A stretch of 64,000 bases of DNA from IMCC2047 sp041395865 (lineage in GTDB: Bacteria; Pseudomonadota; Gammaproteobacteria; Pseudomonadales; IMCC2047), in NCBI GenBank assembly GCA_041395865.1, contig JAWKZQ010000008.1, positions 1 through 64,000 of the forward strand, read 5' to 3'. A program made the translations under genes and the position numbers. Positions 53,363 through 61,589 of the stretch are shown here, in pieces. Every line of letters begins with the position of its first letter. The first letter of the stretch is position 1. The notes beneath the pieces are model-generated. The model ran no database searches and was not told the origin of the DNA. It was given only the letters and a program-made list of their open reading frames with translations.

Positions 53363-53890
53363 ATGTCTGGAACAGAATTTGAATGCATTATTCTGGCGGG
53401 CGGCTGCTTTTGGGGAATGCAGGATTTATTCCGCCAGCAGCCGGGCATCATTCAAACCCGTGTCGGTTACTCCGGCGGTGATACGCCGGATGCAACCTAC
53501 CGGGAAGTGAAAACGGGCACAACGAATCATGCCGAGGCGGTCGAAATCCTATTCGATCCGGGGGTTACGAGCCTGAGGAATATTCTGGAGTTCTTTTTTC
53601 AGATACATGACCCGACAACTTCAAACCGCCAGGGCAATGACCGGGGCAGCCAGTACCGGTCGGCGATTTTTTATACAACTCCCGCGCAGCAGGCAATTGC
53701 GCTTGAGACCATCGCTGACCTGGAGGCTTCCGGGTTGTGGCCGGGTAAAATCGTGACGGAGGTTACCTATGCCCGCCCCTTCTGGGAAGCAGAGCCCGAA
53801 CATCAGGATTATTTGGCGCGCAACCCGAACGGTTATACCTGTCATTTTGTCAGGCCCGGCTGGCGATTGCCGCCGCGCAGCAAAACCTGA
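53363..53890 (+). CDS. msrA: Peptide methionine (S)-sulfoxide reductase
   Basis: MsrA repairs the S-epimer of methionine sulfoxide. The catalytic cysteine lies in LAGGCFWGMQDLF, and TGTTNHAEAVEILFDP, DRGSQYRSAIF and EPEHQDYLARNP are family marks. Length from ATG 53363 is 175 residues. GGAGG at 53353 gives the ribosome site, so an upstream TTG is unlikely. There is no signal peptide, so it acts in the cytosol. msrB follows after about 200 bases. Confidence 0.96.
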   Translation: MSGTEFECIILAGGCFWGMQDLFRQQPGIIQTRVGYSGGDTPDATYREVKTGTTNHAEAVEILFDPGVTSLRNILEFFFQIHDPTTSNRQGNDRGSQYRSAIFYTTPAQQAIALETIADLEASGLWPGKIVTEVTYARPFWEAEPEHQDYLARNPNGYTCHFVRPGWRLPPRSKT

Positions 53891-54093
53891 ATGTGAGACA
53901 GGCTTCTCTTAGGAGGGCGATAGCCCTATAACTGGCCGGTTTGGGTGAACGGTTTCGATACCTATTCGTTATCGGCAGTGGTTAATCCGGCAATCGCCCT
54001 GTCGGCCGGGTAACAGCGGGCAAGGTGTCGGCCTGGTTAGTTCGGGACAAGGGCATGTGCGTTAGGGTTCAACGAAGGAAGGAGTGATAAACG

Positions 54094-54540
54094 ATGATCA
54101 CATGGGCTGATGTCATCCACTTTGTTAGCAATGGTAATCCCGTGCCGGATCGGCGGGTCGAGAAGACGCCGGCACAATGGCGTGAAATATTAACGCCGGA
54201 ACAATACAGGGTTACAAGGGAGAGGGGCACGGAGCGTGCGTTTAGCTCTCAGATGTGCAGCCTTTTCGAGCCAGGCTTGTACGCATGTGTCTGTTGCGAC
54301 TCGGTTCTGTTCGACTCTGCGACTAAGTTCGAGTCAGGCTCCGGCTGGCCGTCATTTGACCAGCCCGTCACTGAAAACGCAATCGCCTATCATGGCGATA
54401 CGTCGCACGGTATGAGCCGCGTGGAAACACGCTGCAATACCTGCGATGCACATCTTGGCCACGTTTTCCCCGATGGTCCCGAGCCGAGCGGTTTGAGGTA
54501 CTGCATGAATGCGCTCGCACTGAATAAAATATCGACCTGA
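54094..54540 (+). CDS. msrB: Peptide methionine (R)-sulfoxide reductase
   Basis: MsrB repairs the R-epimer of methionine sulfoxide. The 148-residue protein has two zinc CxxC pairs (CVCC and CNTC), GSGWPSFDQP, HLGHVFPDGP, and the catalytic cysteine in LRYCMN. KTPAQWREILTPEQYRVTRE at the start is family-typical. Together with msrA it covers both sulfoxide epimers. The two genes are not fused and are separated by about 200 bases with no clear terminator. Confidence 0.96.
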   Translation: MITWADVIHFVSNGNPVPDRRVEKTPAQWREILTPEQYRVTRERGTERAFSSQMCSLFEPGLYACVCCDSVLFDSATKFESGSGWPSFDQPVTENAIAYHGDTSHGMSRVETRCNTCDAHLGHVFPDGPEPSGLRYCMNALALNKIST

Positions 54541-54658
54541 TTTTTTTGCTCTGTGAGCGGGTAGTGCTAAGGCGTATGCAATAAGAAATTTCATCGGGCG
54601 ATGCCGGGATTTTTGATGAAATTTAACGGGTTAGGGCGACTAACGGGAGCGTCGAGTC

Positions 54659-55867
54659 ATGCAGGATATTTCCTTTCTGATGATCGCTTTTTTGGTGACG
54701 GCCTTGGTCGGGCTGAATGCATTGACTTATTATTCAAGCCGTGTCGTGATCTTTCCCGATATTGTCTGGGTGCTTTTACTTGGCGTGGGTTACGGGCTTT
54801 TGTCCCGCTATTCCGCCTTGGGATTGCCTGAAATCGTTTTGAGCTCCCAGCTTGTTTTGTATGTGTTTGTGCCTTTGTTGATTTTTGCTTCGACGCAAAA
54901 AATTTGTTTGCACCATATTCGCAAAGTGCTTGTGCCTGCAAGTTTGGTCGGTAGTGTGGGCATTTTAATCAGTATGCTGGTTATTGGTGCTGCCTTGCAT
55001 TTTATTTTTGCCATGCCCTGGCTTTCCTCCCTGTTGTTTGGCGTCATTATTTCCGCGACGGACCCCCTGGCGATCGGTGCGCTATTGCATGGAAATAAAA
55101 AGCTACCGGAGTCCCGCAAATTGTTGATTGAGGGTGAATCGATCCTTAACGACGGTTTTGTGGTAACCGTTTTCGGCGTTTTTGTATTGATAATGTTTGA
55201 GGGTGAGGCGTTCAGCCTGGTCAGCAGTGGCACCAGCCTGCTGAGTCATGTGGCCGGCGCTTTAATTGTCGGCGTGCTGGCCGGGCGGGGAGCCCGTCTG
55301 TTGCTGGATTATTGGCACGGCGATCATTTTTCACTAAAAACGAATATGACCCTGGCCCTGGCATTCGGCAGTTTATTGTTGGCTGAAGGTTTGCATTTTT
55401 CAGGAATCCTGGCGGTGTTTGCCGCAGCACTTGCCTATGGCTATAAACGCCCGGAACCCGATCATAATGCGCATATTCAGCGCCATTTGTGGGATTACTT
55501 CGAGTATATCGCCAACGCTTGCCTGTTCTTTTTGCTGGGCGCCAGTTTCGCCGGGCTTGCATCCTTCGAACAATTGCCTGTTTCGCTGGTGATCGCGTCT
55601 GTCGTGCTGCTGTTTGTTGCAAGGCTTGCGGCGATATTGATCCTTTCGCCGGCTATTAAAATTGAAGGTGAGCACCTGACGCATCAGGAGTTTTGGTTGC
55701 TGAATTTTGCGGGCGCGCGCGGCGCTGTCTCTATTGCCCTCATTCTATTGCTGCCTGATTCATTTGAGTTAAAGGAAGCTTTTTTGTCGATAGCTTTTGT
55801 CATGATCCTGTTTTCTCTGGTGCTGTACCCCTTGGTTGTACGGCAGCTGCAGGGCGCGACGAATTGA
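54659..55867 (+). CDS. Na+/H+ antiporter, NhaP/CPA1 type
   Basis: The 402-residue protein has about 12 membrane helices. The ion-binding pair is in GVIISATDPLAIGALLHG, and LLIEGESILNDGFVVTVFGV follows, both CPA1/NhaP marks. A late segment, FWLLNFAGARGAVSIALIL, fits the family. Unlike the CvrA-like protein at 30653 it has no cytosolic regulatory tail. It exchanges Na+ or K+ for protons. Confidence 0.9.
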   Translation: MQDISFLMIAFLVTALVGLNALTYYSSRVVIFPDIVWVLLLGVGYGLLSRYSALGLPEIVLSSQLVLYVFVPLLIFASTQKICLHHIRKVLVPASLVGSVGILISMLVIGAALHFIFAMPWLSSLLFGVIISATDPLAIGALLHGNKKLPESRKLLIEGESILNDGFVVTVFGVFVLIMFEGEAFSLVSSGTSLLSHVAGALIVGVLAGRGARLLLDYWHGDHFSLKTNMTLALAFGSLLLAEGLHFSGILAVFAAALAYGYKRPEPDHNAHIQRHLWDYFEYIANACLFFLLGASFAGLASFEQLPVSLVIASVVLLFVARLAAILILSPAIKIEGEHLTHQEFWLLNFAGARGAVSIALILLLPDSFELKEAFLSIAFVMILFSLVLYPLVVRQLQGATN

Positions 55868-55884
55868 TGTTCAGTATTTGCTGG

Positions 55885-56622
55885 TTAGGCGTTGTTTTCC
55901 TGTCGGGCCAGATACTCCCGGGCGGATAAAACCTTGCCGGTGTGCTGCATCGGATCATTCTCCAGCAGGCAGCGCAAAGCGCGGGCTGCCATTTCGGGGG
56001 GGTGCGTCCAGGTATCGATATCCTGATCCGGGTATAGCCGGCGAACGGTTTCGGTTGCGCTGGCGGAGGGCGACAGGGAAACGCAGGCGATGCCGTGCTC
56101 TTTGAGCTCCGCGCCCAGGCCAAGGGTCAGGCGATCCAGACCGGCCTTGGAAACACCGTAGGGAATATTGAGGAAACCCGTGCGTACCGCTGCCCCGGAG
56201 CTGGTGTTGATGATTGTCCCGCGGCCCTGCCGGATCATCTGGGGCACAACGGCATGGCTGCAGAGAAAGGCGCCCCAGAGGTTGGTGTCGATAATGTCCC
56301 GCCACTGTGACGGCGATATATCCGTAAAGGCGATATCGCCTGCCATGATGCCGGCATTGTTTACCAAGACATCGATTTTCCCAAACTGGTTAAGGGCTTC
56401 TTCGAGCATTGCAGAGACCTCCTGCTCGTTGCGCACGTCAGCACAGATTGCCTGCGCCTCGCCTCCTTTGGCGATAATGGCATCACAGGTCGCTTTCAGG
56501 GCTTTTTTGCCGCGTGCTACCAGGGCTAACTGCGCGCCGCGCTCTGCGAGGTTGAGGGCCATCGCCTGACCGATGCCGCTGCTGGCTCCTGTGATGAGGA
56601 TAACGCTTTCGCTCAGATTCAT
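55885..56622 (-). CDS. Short-chain dehydrogenase/reductase
   Basis: This 245-residue SDR has the cofactor loop TGASSGIGQAMALNLAERG, NNAGIMAG, the catalytic serine in INTSSGAAV, and the YxxxK pair in PYGVSKAGL. The arginine after the second beta strand (ARGKKALKA) suggests NADP preference. The substrate is unknown. ATG 56622 is preferred over GTG 56631. It is convergent with the antiporter gene. Confidence 0.93.
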   Translation of the reverse strand: MNLSESVILITGASSGIGQAMALNLAERGAQLALVARGKKALKATCDAIIAKGGEAQAICADVRNEQEVSAMLEEALNQFGKIDVLVNNAGIMAGDIAFTDISPSQWRDIIDTNLWGAFLCSHAVVPQMIRQGRGTIINTSSGAAVRTGFLNIPYGVSKAGLDRLTLGLGAELKEHGIACVSLSPSASATETVRRLYPDQDIDTWTHPPEMAARALRCLLENDPMQHTGKVLSAREYLARQENNA

Positions 56623-56737
56623 CGTGAACACTCCCAGACGTTCGGTTTGCGAGAGGAAAGGGCGCCCTCATTTTACCTTTTTCGGCTCCTGCTGCACCTG
56701 AGCCTGGCGCGACTTTTCACTGAAAAATTATTTTATA

Positions 56738-56899
56738 TAAACATTAATTTATTAATGTTTATCTTTATTTTATTGTTATTAAAGTTAATATATTGATGTT
56801 TATTGTTAATTTGTATTTTCTTTTATAAAATCTATAATCATTAAAATATTGCTATTAAAGATATTAAATTTATTTTTAACGTTAATTTGTTGATGTTTA
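56738..56899. promoter_or_regulatory. Three 24-bp operator-like repeats in an AT-rich leader of hipBA
   Basis: The repeat at 56738-56761 is a perfect palindrome, TAAACATTAAT-TT-ATTAATGTTTA. Related 24-mers end TTGATGTTTA at 56779-56802 and 56876-56899, with five and four differences from the first. The last one ends four bases before the hipB start codon. They likely bind HipB for autoregulation. The surrounding 56720-56902 is mostly A and T. Confidence 0.72.
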
Positions 56900-56902
56900 T
56901 GT

Positions 56903-57265
56903 ATGAATAAGCTGGATTATTACGCAATGACGGATGCGGCAATCGCCGAGGCGCTGGGAGAACGGTTGGAACAGTTGCGCCTGGAAGCCAATATTCCCCA
57001 AAAAAAGATTGCCCATGAGTTGGGTATTTCGGAAGGAACGTATCGTAGCGCCGTGAAGGGGCGGGCAAAATTCGAGGTGATTATCGGCATCTTGCGGGTG
57101 CTGGGTAAACTGGAAAACCTGGAAAACTTCCTGCCAAACGAGCCCTTTAGCCCGTTGGAGTTGCTTAAGCGGGAAGGTAAAAAGCGCCAACGGGCGGGAA
57201 CCCGGCGTACCGGGCCGGAATCCAAAAACCGCGAAACGGATGAGGCGGAGGCATTGGAGTGGTAG
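56903..57265 (+). CDS. HipB-like XRE antitoxin and DNA-binding protein
   Basis: The 120-residue protein has a helix-turn-helix at about 33-57 (IPQKKIAHELGISEGTYRSA), preceded by a helix EALGERLEQLRLEA. The C-terminal part is basic then acidic (KKRQRAGTRRTGPESKNRE). It overlaps the HipA-like toxin gene by seven bases, the standard antitoxin-first order. I would expect it to neutralise HipA and to repress its own promoter through the repeats at 56738-56899. No clear ribosome site is visible before ATG 56903. Confidence 0.85.
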   Translation: MNKLDYYAMTDAAIAEALGERLEQLRLEANIPQKKIAHELGISEGTYRSAVKGRAKFEVIIGILRVLGKLENLENFLPNEPFSPLELLKREGKKRQRAGTRRTGPESKNRETDEAEALEW

Positions 57266-58560
57266 CGAATCAGGTCGCGCGTGTGGAGATGTGGGGGCGT
57301 CTGGTCGGCGCCCTGGCCTATGATGACGGTAGCGGGCTGTGCGCCTTTGAATATGATCCCGGCTGGTTAAAAGGGGGCGTTGAAATCAGTCCGGTTAAAA
57401 TGCCCCTGTCGGAGCGGGTTTACCAGTTTCCAGCATTGCCGAGGGCGACCTTTCAAGGGTTGCCGGGCGCGTTTGCGGACACCCTGCCGGATGATTTCGG
57501 TAACGCGCTGATTGACGCCTGGCTGGCGCGCAGCGGTCGGGATAAGTCTTCGTTTACGGCGCTGGAGCGGCTGCTTTATACCGGCAAGCGCGGCATGGGG
57601 GCATTGGAGTATTATCCGTCCATTGACCGTAAGCTGGATCAGTCTCAAGTGTTGGCGCTGGAAAGCCTGATCGAAATGGCGCAGGCGGTACTCGATCAAC
57701 GGGCACATTTGCTGGAGCAGCTGAACGGAGCTGAAGCCCGCGATGCCTTGACGGCCATTTTGCAGGTGGGCACGTCGGCGGGCGGTGCACGCCCGAAGGC
57801 GGTTATCGGCATTAACCGTGAACGAACCGAAATCCGCAGTGGGCAGGTGGATCTGCCGCCAGGCTTCGAACATTTTATTCTTAAATTCGATGGAGTGGTG
57901 GAGCATTCGCGCTCCCAGCAGACCTTCGGTGACCCGCAGGGCTATGGGCGTATGGAATATGCCTATTACCTGATGGCAAAGGACGCCGGTATCGATATTT
58001 CTCACAGCGAACTGTTACTGGACGGGGAGCGCGCTCACTTTATGACGCGGCGTTTCGATCGGGAAGCGGGGCGGAAACTGCATTACCAGTCTCTCTGCGC
58101 CATGGATCATGCCGATTATCGCCAGCCAGGGCATTACAGCTACGAGCAGCTTTTTACGTTGATGCGTTCACTGCGTTTGAGCCGGGATGAGGCGCTGGAG
58201 ATGTACCGGCGCATGGTGTTTAACATCGTTGCCCGGAACCATGACGACCACACCAAAAACTTTGGTTTTGTGATGAGTGAGGCGGGGCGCTGGCGATTGG
58301 CGCCGGCCTTCGACGTTGCCTATAGCTATAAACCCGGTTCGCAATGGGTGAATTCGCACCAGCTCTCCCTGAACGGTAAACGTGATGATTTCGTGCGGGA
58401 AGACTTGCTGGTGCCGGCGGCAACCTTCAGGAAAGAAGCGGAAGCGATCATTGAACAGGTTGTTGAGGTGGTGTCGAACTGGCCCCGCTATGCGGATCAA
58501 GCCGGCGTCTTCCCGGCGTTTTCGCGCCAGATTCAGGCGCATCAGCGGCTTGATTTTTAG
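57259..58560 (+). CDS. HipA-like serine/threonine kinase toxin
   Basis: This 433-residue protein has the HipA N-subdomain (about 1-110) and kinase core. The phosphate loop GTSAGGARPK is at 171-180, HFILKFDG at about 205, the catalytic loop NHDDHTKN at 327-334, and the metal motif FDVAYS at 351-356. All key kinase residues appear intact. E. coli HipA arrests growth by phosphorylating glutamyl-tRNA synthetase; the target here is not known. Translation starts at GTG 57259. Confidence 0.92.
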   Translation: MVANQVARVEMWGRLVGALAYDDGSGLCAFEYDPGWLKGGVEISPVKMPLSERVYQFPALPRATFQGLPGAFADTLPDDFGNALIDAWLARSGRDKSSFTALERLLYTGKRGMGALEYYPSIDRKLDQSQVLALESLIEMAQAVLDQRAHLLEQLNGAEARDALTAILQVGTSAGGARPKAVIGINRERTEIRSGQVDLPPGFEHFILKFDGVVEHSRSQQTFGDPQGYGRMEYAYYLMAKDAGIDISHSELLLDGERAHFMTRRFDREAGRKLHYQSLCAMDHADYRQPGHYSYEQLFTLMRSLRLSRDEALEMYRRMVFNIVARNHDDHTKNFGFVMSEAGRWRLAPAFDVAYSYKPGSQWVNSHQLSLNGKRDDFVREDLLVPAATFRKEAEAIIEQVVEVVSNWPRYADQAGVFPAFSRQIQAHQRLDF

Positions 58561-58714
58561 CGCGCGCCCGGGCTTGGGCATAGGCTCGGAAGGCCCTGTC
58601 ACAATTGTGCAATTTTAGCGCGTTACCCTCCCTTAGATTCAACTTGCCTGCCGGGGCGTTCTGGTAGCAGTTCTGGCGGTGTCCATTCATTGCAAATCAA
58701 GGGAAATAAAAACG

Positions 58715-59275
58715 ATGAAAAAATTTGCCGCAATCACCCTGCTAAGTGGCGCTGTTGTTGCACTGACTGCTTGCCAGGTTAACCAATCCGAGCCGGTTGC
58801 CGAAGCGCCCAAGCCGCAGCTTAATAACCAGGACCTGTTCGAGGTGGACCACGAAGGCCGTCACTATGTGTTTGATGATTTTGGCACCTATCAGCAGTTC
58901 CTGACGGTTGGGGAAACATCTTATCGCAAGGTCTTCATTGGAGAAGGGCCGCACGGTAAAACCCTGGTGTTCGGATTGCGTGAAGAGGATAAGAAAAAGC
59001 TGACAGGCCTGGCGGGCGTGGAAATGTTTAAGGGCAACATGTCTGCCGCTGAGGATTTTTATGGTGAAATGCGCGGCGAAGACGGGCGTCTGTATGTTTT
59101 TGACCGCCTGGAAGATATGGAAGCTGTTCGTGCCACGGGTGAGGCAGCCTATCGTTTAACTCAAATCGGTGTAGGCCCTCAGGGGCAGACCGTGGTCTTT
59201 GTGCTTAATAAGGATAATAAAAGCGAATACCCTGCCGGCTTGATTGCCAAGTATAAGAAGATCAATAACATGTAA
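58715..59275 (+). CDS. Lipoprotein made of a duplicated module
   Basis: The 186-residue protein has a lipobox LTAC with C20 lipidated. Residues 47-89 and 122-164 align without gaps as two copies of one module. Shared marks are GR-YVFD, a later TGE/VGE-x-x-YR, and IG-x-GP-x-G-x-T-x-VF. I chose ATG 58715 (MKKFAAITLL) over 58679 because the lipoprotein signal starts there. Function is unknown; the surface-exposed beta pattern suggests a binding module. A strong terminator follows. Confidence 0.82.
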   Translation: MKKFAAITLLSGAVVALTACQVNQSEPVAEAPKPQLNNQDLFEVDHEGRHYVFDDFGTYQQFLTVGETSYRKVFIGEGPHGKTLVFGLREEDKKKLTGLAGVEMFKGNMSAAEDFYGEMRGEDGRLYVFDRLEDMEAVRATGEAAYRLTQIGVGPQGQTVVFVLNKDNKSEYPAGLIAKYKKINNM

Positions 59276-59287
59276 GTGTTGCAGGCA

Positions 59288-59319
59288 TAAAAAAACCCGC
59301 CTTATTGGCGGGTTTTTTT
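59288..59319. terminator. Bidirectional rho-independent terminator
   Basis: AAAAAAA, stem ACCCGCC/GGCGGGT with loop TTATT, and TTTTTTT lie between two converging genes and can stop both. Confidence 0.93.
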
Positions 59320-59327
59320 ATGGGGTA

Positions 59328-59954
59328 TCAAGACTGGGGCTCGGTGCTTTCGGATTCCTGGGTGCCGGTTTGTTGATCGGCAGCGGGTTCCACGCTAGGG
59401 CAGGGTGAGTCAGTGCTGTTATCGTTGCACAGGTAAATTTCGCCAATTCGCTCGATCCAGGTATTGATGTCGGCCTGTTCAACATCGCCGCGCCAGCCTT
59501 TCTGGAAGAGGTAAATGTGACGTTCGCCGCCCAGTACCAGATTAATGATGCGCGACGGCGCTCGCTTGGCATGTAAGCAGGTGGTTTTCCAGAAAATAGC
59601 GTCGTATTTGCTTTTCAGGTTTCGCTGCAGTTCTTCGGATTCGTAGGCGCTGCAGTCCCGGCGGCCGCGGATATCGACCCAGTCACGGACATGCGCCAGC
59701 CCTTCCTTGTCGTCGCTTCTGTTATAAACGTTGATCATGTAAAAATCGTCAAAGGCTCTGCCTTTGGTGCGCATTTCCTTGTTGTACCACACCAGGCCTT
59801 TGGAGTTGATCAGGTCTTTGTTGTGAATTTCCCATTGCTCCGGGTCGGGTTCGAAGGCAATGAAACGTTCACCGCTGGGTTGCTCGAAACCCGCGAGGAC
59901 GGCATTGGAGAAGAACGCTGCGAACAGCAGTGAAAAAAGCACACGAATTTTCAT
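59328..59954 (-). CDS. Secreted protein of unknown function
   Basis: From ATG 59954 the protein is 208 residues. A signal peptide ends near NAVLA (residue 20). The mature part holds RFIAFEPDPEQWEIHNKD, WVDIRGRRDCSAYESEEL and KTTCLHAKRAPSRI, with cysteines that could pair, and a Ser/Glu-rich C-terminal tail. I recognise no family with confidence. It is convergent with the duplicated-module lipoprotein and shares its terminator. Confidence 0.75.
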   Translation of the reverse strand: MKIRVLFSLLFAAFFSNAVLAGFEQPSGERFIAFEPDPEQWEIHNKDLINSKGLVWYNKEMRTKGRAFDDFYMINVYNRSDDKEGLAHVRDWVDIRGRRDCSAYESEELQRNLKSKYDAIFWKTTCLHAKRAPSRIINLVLGGERHIYLFQKGWRGDVEQADINTWIERIGEIYLCNDNSTDSPCPSVEPAADQQTGTQESESTEPQS

Positions 59955-60148
59955 AAAAGCTATTACCTTATACCGCTTGATTGCTCCGCTGAGAGCCAAA
60001 TGGAGTCGGGAAAGTTTACTCACCCCGATACTTTATTTGCAAGGGTTGTTTTACCAGCCCGCTGCGCAGGGGCGTATAATGAGCCTTGTTTTGTGTGGTT
60101 GTTAGGGGCAGTTTTGCCTGTGTGTTCTTCAGGAAGAGGAAAAATATC

Positions 60149-60916
60149 ATGTTAGTAGGTCGTTGTGTACGGGTTCAAATCTTGCTGCTCGGGCTTTTCA
60201 GTTCTATTTCGTTGCACACTGTTGCGGCTGAAAAGTCCTGGCTTGATTTGGGTGGCGGTATGCTGGACTCCCTGTTGGGAGGAAAGCAGGAAACTGAGGT
60301 CGGCCCGGGTGGGTTAAGTCTTGAAGAGGTATCAGCGGGGCTTAAGGAGGCGTTGCGGGTCGGTAGTGAGCGTGTGGTGTCGCAACTGGGACAGGCTGAC
60401 GGCTTCAATGCCGATCCGGCTATCCATATTCCCTTACCGTCGCAATTAGAGCGGGCGAGGGATGTGCTGGATCGTGTCGGTATGGCAGGTATGATGGATG
60501 ACTTGGAACTACGCCTGAACAGAGCGGCGGAACAGGCTACGCCAAAAGCCAAAGCGCTGTTTTGGGATGCGATCAAAACCATGAGTTTTGAGGATGCCAA
60601 GCGTATTTATAATGGCCCTGACGATGCGGCAACACAGTACCTGCGTGAGAAAATGAATGATCCGCTGACCCATGAGTTGCGCCCCCTGATCGACAAAAGC
60701 CTGAGCGATGTGGGAGCCGTCCAGGCCTATGATCGCGTCATGGGGCAATACCAGAGCATTCCCTTTGTGCCGGATGTAAAGGCCAATTTAACGGACCATA
60801 CGCTGCAGAAAGGGCTCGACGGCATTTTTTTCTACCTGGCCAAGGAAGAAGCTGCCATTCGTAAAGATCCGGTCAAACGGACGACCGAGCTGTTGCGCAA
60901 GGTATTTGGCGGTTAG
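60149..60916 (+). CDS. DUF4197 secreted protein
   Basis: From ATG 60149 the protein is 255 residues. A signal peptide ends near TVAA (residue 27). The mature part has LSLEEVSAGLKEALRVG, FNADPAIHIPLP, RMNRAAE-like LRLNRAAEQATPKAK and a helical C-terminal part with YQSIPFVPDVKANL. This is the DUF4197 pattern. Function is unknown. AGGAAGAGGA precedes the chosen start. Confidence 0.88.
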   Translation: MLVGRCVRVQILLLGLFSSISLHTVAAEKSWLDLGGGMLDSLLGGKQETEVGPGGLSLEEVSAGLKEALRVGSERVVSQLGQADGFNADPAIHIPLPSQLERARDVLDRVGMAGMMDDLELRLNRAAEQATPKAKALFWDAIKTMSFEDAKRIYNGPDDAATQYLREKMNDPLTHELRPLIDKSLSDVGAVQAYDRVMGQYQSIPFVPDVKANLTDHTLQKGLDGIFFYLAKEEAAIRKDPVKRTTELLRKVFGG

Positions 60917-60952
60917 GCTCAACCCAACAGCGCCGGTGCATCCAGGCCGGTT

Positions 60953-61495
60953 TCAAGCCGGGTAGCGTACTTCGGGGGTGATATCGATGTTTTGTTCGTT
61001 ATCACTCACCGAAACCATGCCGTCCTGAAGGCTAATGTTCAGGTGCATCGTGCGTTGCGCCATGGAAGCCAGTGCTTCGCAGCCATCGGCCGGCAGGTTA
61101 ACCACCTTCAGGTTGTCAAAACGGTGCAGCTGCCTGGCGATTTGTTCCCACCAGATTTCGGCGCTATGCCCGCTGTAACAATAAACCACCACTTGCCTGG
61201 CTCGTGAACAGGCTTTGCGGATACGTTTTTCATCGGGCTGCCCCAGCTCAATCCAGAGTTCGATTTCGTCGCTGAGACTCTTTTGCCAAAGCTCCGGTTC
61301 GTCTTCGGTGCTGAGCCCTTTGGTGAACTGCAGCGCTTCGTTCGCATTGAGTGCGAAGGCGAGAATCCTCACCATCATGCGTATGTCGGTCTCTGAAGGA
61401 TGCTGCGCCAGTACCAGGTTGTGGGTCTGGTAATAGTGCCGGTCCATGTCGGCAATGTTGACTTCGGCTTTGAAAATGGTTGCGCTTAGGGCCAC
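60953..61495 (-). CDS. yaeQ: YaeQ family protein
   Basis: The 180-residue protein matches YaeQ from start to end: MALSATIFKAEVNIADMDRHYY, HPSETDIRMMVRILAFAL, LWIELGQPDEKRIRKAC and VVVYCYSG. The fold is related to PD-(D/E)XK nucleases, and E. coli YaeQ was first noted as a suppressor of an RfaH defect. No catalytic function is settled. It is divergent from rapA. Confidence 0.93.
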   Translation of the reverse strand: MALSATIFKAEVNIADMDRHYYQTHNLVLAQHPSETDIRMMVRILAFALNANEALQFTKGLSTEDEPELWQKSLSDEIELWIELGQPDEKRIRKACSRARQVVVYCYSGHSAEIWWEQIARQLHRFDNLKVVNLPADGCEALASMAQRTMHLNISLQDGMVSVSDNEQNIDITPEVRYPA

Positions 61496-61589
61496 GGGTG
61501 CTCCTTGGGTGTGGTTGCGATAGCAATGGCAGCGCAGTTTACCGTATCATTCGCGCCTGTAGAAAGATAATGACGAATTGAGGGGTTTT

